Positions 61,367 to 64,000 of a DNA stretch of 64,000 nucleotides are shown here, piece by piece; position 1 is the first letter of the stretch, and each line of letters begins with the position of its first letter. Origin of the DNA: Emcibacter sp. (GTDB lineage Bacteria > Pseudomonadota > Alphaproteobacteria > Sphingomonadales > Emcibacteraceae). The position numbers and the translations under genes were made by a program. The notes below the pieces were generated by a model. The model did not search any database. It worked only from the letters and a program-made list of their open reading frames with translations, and was not told the DNA's origin. Where the stretch lies: positions 1,412,001-1,476,000 of the forward strand of contig NZ_OY776217.1 in NCBI RefSeq assembly GCF_963675455.1, read 5' to 3'.

Positions 61367-61813
61367 ATGGCGCAACACTTTGAAGATAAAGGAAAAAAAA
61401 TTACTGTGCTGCAAAAGCGCAGCGATTTTCTGCGCGTTGCCCGGGCCAATAAAAAATGGATTGCCCCCGGCATGATCGTGCAGACCTGTGCCCAGCCCGA
61501 GGGCGTGGTGACCGGGGACGGGATCAGGGTCGGTTATACCACCAGCAAGAAGGTGGGCAATGCGGTGGTGCGCAACCGGGCCCGGCGCAGGCTGCGGGAA
61601 GTGGTCAGAAAAGTGCTGCCGGAGAAGGGGCAGAGCGGACAGGATTATGTGCTGATCGCCCGGGCCGGTATCGAGGACTGCAGCTTTGATGACCTGATTC
61701 GGGATCTCAGCTGGTCGCTCAAAAGACTCGCAGGCCAGAAGGACGGAAAGCCGGCCCGGACGCCTAAAGAGGCCAATAAGCAAGCCGCACGGGGCGGAGG
61801 GGGCGAAAAATGA
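61367..61813 (+). CDS. rnpA: Ribonuclease P protein component
   Basis: A 148-residue basic protein cofactor of RNase P, which trims tRNA 5' ends. The RNR signature is NAVVRNRARRRLREVVR (about 65-81), and the N-terminal LQKRSDFLRVARANKKW is typical. The C-terminal tail (about 125-148) is low-complexity and rich in Lys, Gly and Ala. It overlaps yidD by 4 bp. Conserved position after rpmH. Confidence 0.95.
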   Translation: MAQHFEDKGKKITVLQKRSDFLRVARANKKWIAPGMIVQTCAQPEGVVTGDGIRVGYTTSKKVGNAVVRNRARRRLREVVRKVLPEKGQSGQDYVLIARAGIEDCSFDDLIRDLSWSLKRLAGQKDGKPARTPKEANKQAARGGGGEK

Positions 61814-62118
61814 CATTTCTCCTCGATATGTTGTCTTATTTCTTGAAAGGCCTGATCACACTCTATAAGTATTTGATCTCTCCCCTGCTGGGACCCAAAT
61901 GCCGATATCTGCCGACCTGTTCGGAATATGCCTATATCGCCATTGACAGATACGGTCCGTTCAAGGGGGGATATCTGGCTGCCCGGCGCCTGTTGCGCTG
62001 TAATCCCTGGGGCGGGCACGGATTCGATCCGGTGCCCCCTAAAGAAGGGGAAAAAGGGCAGAAGGCAGACGAAAACGAATGTAAATGCCAGACCGGGCAT
62101 CACGGCGGCGAAGTTTGA
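61810..62118 (+). CDS. yidD: Membrane protein insertion efficiency factor YidD
   Basis: A 102-residue peripheral inner-membrane protein that helps YidC/Sec insert membrane proteins. The signature LYKYLISPLLGPKCRYLPTC and RLLRCNPWGGHGFDPVP are both present. The cysteine-containing C-terminal tail (about 85-102) is charged and variable. Overlaps rnpA by 4 bp and precedes yidC by 18 bp. Confidence 0.95.
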   Translation: MTFLLDMLSYFLKGLITLYKYLISPLLGPKCRYLPTCSEYAYIAIDRYGPFKGGYLAARRLLRCNPWGGHGFDPVPPKEGEKGQKADENECKCQTGHHGGEV

Positions 62119-62136
62119 AGGTACTGAGAAGGGTTT

Positions 62137-63876
62137 ATGCAGCAGGATAACAAGAATTTCATATTGGCCATTGTGTTAACGATGGCGATATTGCTGGGGT
62201 ACGAATTTTTTATCTCAAAACCGCAAAAGGAAGCCGCCGAAAAAGCCCGGCAGGAACAACTGTTGGCGCAAAAAGCCGCTGACAATGCATCCGTACCGCA
62301 GATGTCCGCCCCGGGAACCATTCCGGGCATGGATGCGCCGGTGATCAAGGACACGCCGCAGGACCGTAAAGAGCAGCTGGCGACAACGCCGCGTATTCCC
62401 ATCGTGTCCCCCCGCGTTCATGGTTCTATTTCGCTCAGGGGCGGTCGCCTGGATGACCTCACTCTCCGGGATTATCATGTGGAAGTGGACGGCAAGGAAG
62501 AAGTGGTTCTGCTCAGTCCTGCCGGAAGCGGCAAGGGCTATTATGCGGAATTCGGCTGGGCCGGTGTTGAAAACGGTCCCGATAAAAATACCATCTGGAC
62601 TGCCGACAAGGGCGAACTGAACGCCGGTGACAAAGTGACCCTCAGCTGGGCCAACGGCAAGGGGCTGGTGTTCAAGCGGACCGTCGGTCTTGATGAAAAC
62701 TATATGTTCACCCTGAGCCAGTCTGTCACCAACACGGGCGAGACCCCTGTAACGCTGGCGCCTTATGGTCTTGTATCCCGGGAAAGCCGTCCTACAGGCC
62801 AGAAGCTTTTCATCCTGCATGAAGGCCCGCTCTGGGTCACCGGTGAGGGCAAGGAAGAATTCGATTACGGTGATATCGAGGATGAAACCGAAAAAGCCCA
62901 TGGCCTGGCCGGTGGCTGGCTTGGCATTACAGACAAATACTGGCTCGTGGCCCTGATCCCGGACGACAGGGAAGAATTTGATGCCCGTATCCTGCGTCAT
63001 GCCACAGCGAGGGGCGAGAGATTCCAGGCCGACTATATCCTGGCCTCCCGGGTGGTAAATCCCGGCCAGACGGTGGAAGTTTCGGACAAGCTTTTTGCCG
63101 GCGCCAAGGAAGTGGAACTTCTGGATCAATACCGTGAAACCCAGAATATCCGCCTGTTTAACTATGCCATTGACTGGGGCTGGTTTGATTTTCTGACCAA
63201 GCCGATTTTCTATGTTCTGGATTTCCTGTTTGGCCTTGTCGGTAATTTCGGCGTGGCGATCCTTCTGTTGACAGTTGGTATCCGCCTGGTGCTGTTCCCG
63301 GTGGCGAACAAGCAGTTTGTTTCCATGAGCAAAATGAAAAAGCTCACCCCCAAGATGAAAGCACTGAAGGAAAAATACGGTGATGACCGCATGCGCATGC
63401 AGCAGGAAACCATGGCCCTTTACAAAAACGAAAAGGTCAACCCGCTGGCAAGCTGTCTGCCGATCGTGATTCAGATCCCGATTTTCTTCGCGCTTTATAA
63501 AACGCTCTATGTCACCATTGACATGCGGCATGAGCCCTTTGTCCTGTGGATCAAGGATCTGGCTGCGCCGGACCCGCTTCTGGTGACCAACCTGTTCGGC
63601 CTTATTCCCTGGGATCCTCCCACTTTCCTGGCGGTGGGTATCCTGCCGGTTCTGATGGGCGTTACCATGTGGCTGCAGCAGAAGCTGAACCCGGCCGCCA
63701 TGGATCCGGTACAGCAGAAAATCTTTATGTTCATGCCGATCATGTTCACGTTTATCCTGGCCAACTTTGCTGTTGGTCTGGTGATCTACTGGACCTGGAA
63801 CAATATCCTCAGCATTATCCAGCAGTGGATCATTATGCGCAGGGTCGATGCCGAAGTGCCTGAGAAAGACAGTTAA
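62137..63876 (+). CDS. yidC: Membrane protein insertase YidC
   Basis: A 579-residue inner-membrane insertase. TM1 is at about 6-24. A large periplasmic beta-sandwich (about 60-340) follows, and the conserved C-terminal five-helix core begins near 350. The core includes the cytoplasmic hairpin KQFVSMSKMKKLTPKMKALK and the hydrophilic-groove Arg in LLTVGIRLVLFPV. The Gram-negative (long periplasmic domain) form is plain. The length is normal for alphaproteobacteria. The gene lies 18 bp after yidD. Confidence 0.97.
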   Translation: MQQDNKNFILAIVLTMAILLGYEFFISKPQKEAAEKARQEQLLAQKAADNASVPQMSAPGTIPGMDAPVIKDTPQDRKEQLATTPRIPIVSPRVHGSISLRGGRLDDLTLRDYHVEVDGKEEVVLLSPAGSGKGYYAEFGWAGVENGPDKNTIWTADKGELNAGDKVTLSWANGKGLVFKRTVGLDENYMFTLSQSVTNTGETPVTLAPYGLVSRESRPTGQKLFILHEGPLWVTGEGKEEFDYGDIEDETEKAHGLAGGWLGITDKYWLVALIPDDREEFDARILRHATARGERFQADYILASRVVNPGQTVEVSDKLFAGAKEVELLDQYRETQNIRLFNYAIDWGWFDFLTKPIFYVLDFLFGLVGNFGVAILLLTVGIRLVLFPVANKQFVSMSKMKKLTPKMKALKEKYGDDRMRMQQETMALYKNEKVNPLASCLPIVIQIPIFFALYKTLYVTIDMRHEPFVLWIKDLAAPDPLLVTNLFGLIPWDPPTFLAVGILPVLMGVTMWLQQKLNPAAMDPVQQKIFMFMPIMFTFILANFAVGLVIYWTWNNILSIIQQWIIMRRVDAEVPEKDS

Positions 63877-63884
63877 AGGTAAAG

Positions 63885-64000
63885 ATGACCGAAGAAATGA
63901 CAGAACAGGAGAAGGCGGTCTGGCTTGAGCGGGGCCGTCTTCTTTTTACCCAGAGCTGCGATTTTATCATGGGGTCGCCGGTCCTGGAAAACCTGCCACC
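63885..64000 (+). CDS. yihA: Ribosome-biogenesis GTPase YihA/EngB, 5' end only
   Basis: The first 38 codons of a gene that continues past the window. The start MTEEMTEQEKAVWLERGR and the segment FTQSCDFIMGSPVLENLPP are like the N-terminal extension of alphaproteobacterial EngB proteins, which read LF..x.CDF..G...LP before the G1 loop. It follows yidC by 8 bp, the usual order in this class. The GTP-binding motifs lie outside the window. Confidence 0.8.
   Translation, partial: MTEEMTEQEKAVWLERGRLLFTQSCDFIMGSPVLENLP

Noticed and set aside
62215..63531. A 438-codon open frame opposite yidC
   Set aside because: Antisense to an essential conserved gene, with no sign of selection on its own codons.
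1..64000. Search by eye for CRISPR arrays, insertion sequences, integrases and rRNA
   Set aside because: No regularly spaced repeats, transposase or integrase motifs or rRNA segments were seen.

Overview
The window looks like chromosomal DNA of an alphaproteobacterium. The right edge carries the order rpmH-rnpA-yidD-yidC-yihA, which is usual in that class, and base composition is moderately GC-rich. The left four fifths closely resemble lignin-aromatic gene sets of sphingomonads (ligW, ligM, ligA, ligB, lignostilbene dioxygenase), but gene order and accessory genes differ from the well-known Sphingobium clusters. The genus cannot be named from this sequence. A Kordiimonadales/Emcibacterales/Sneathiella-like marine or soil alphaproteobacterium would fit, and that is a guess.

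Region A (1-26 kb) is a lignin-dimer and monolignol locus. It holds a cut MFS transporter, an NTF2-fold protein, an aldehyde dehydrogenase, 5-carboxyvanillate decarboxylase (ligW), a second MFS carrier, a broken tannase-family esterase, a lignostilbene-type dioxygenase with the diagnostic active-site residues, a TonB receptor, a p-cresol/eugenol-hydroxylase-type flavoprotein with a cytochrome c and a Tat-signal protein, and an AMP-forming acyl-CoA synthetase. An erythromycin-esterase-like protein, a class III CoA transferase, a crotonase, a GntR/FCD regulator, folD, purU, ligM copy 1, metF, an SDR and a methyltransferase follow. The logic is to import aromatics, cleave dimers to vanillin and vanillate, remove methyl groups onto tetrahydrofolate, and oxidise the methyl to formate through MetF, FolD and PurU.

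Region B (26-38 kb) is a nearly complete form I molybdenum CO dehydrogenase locus. It runs from an MHYT-LytTR sensor-regulator (CoxC/CoxH type) through coxM, coxS, coxL, coxD, coxE, a coxF-type XdhC protein, a mocA-type cytidylyltransferase and coxG to a small exported protein and a second XdhC/CoxI protein. The CoxL active-site loop reads SYRCSFR, which is the form I signature except for Ser in place of the usual Ala.

Region C (38.5-48.4 kb) is a second aromatic block. A minus-strand unit encodes a feruloyl-CoA-synthase-type ligase, a small NTF2 protein, an alpha/beta hydrolase and an AAHS transporter. A second FCD regulator and a second AAHS transporter come next, then the plus-strand unit ligM copy 2-ligA-ligB, which takes methoxy acids to protocatechuate and opens the ring (4,5-cleavage). 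A site almost identical to the VanR operator lies upstream of ligM copy 2. Later 4,5-cleavage genes (ligC, ligI, ligU, ligJ, ligK) are not in the window.

Region D (48.5-54.1 kb) is a D-amino-acid module: an Lrp/AsnC regulator, dgcN, dgcA and an N-acyl-D-amino-acid deacylase. A convergent SDR-NTF2 fusion gene follows. Region E (54.4-64 kb) is housekeeping: tRNA-Arg(ACG), a lipoprotein, gamma-glutamyltransferase, a MetE-like protein, an AT-richer zinc-ribbon/deoxyribosyltransferase-like gene that looks acquired, a histidine kinase, then rpmH to yihA.

No insertion sequence, prophage, CRISPR array or rRNA was seen. Two families of short inverted motifs sit in the promoters of regions A and C and suggest that the two FCD regulators divide control of the aromatic genes between them.
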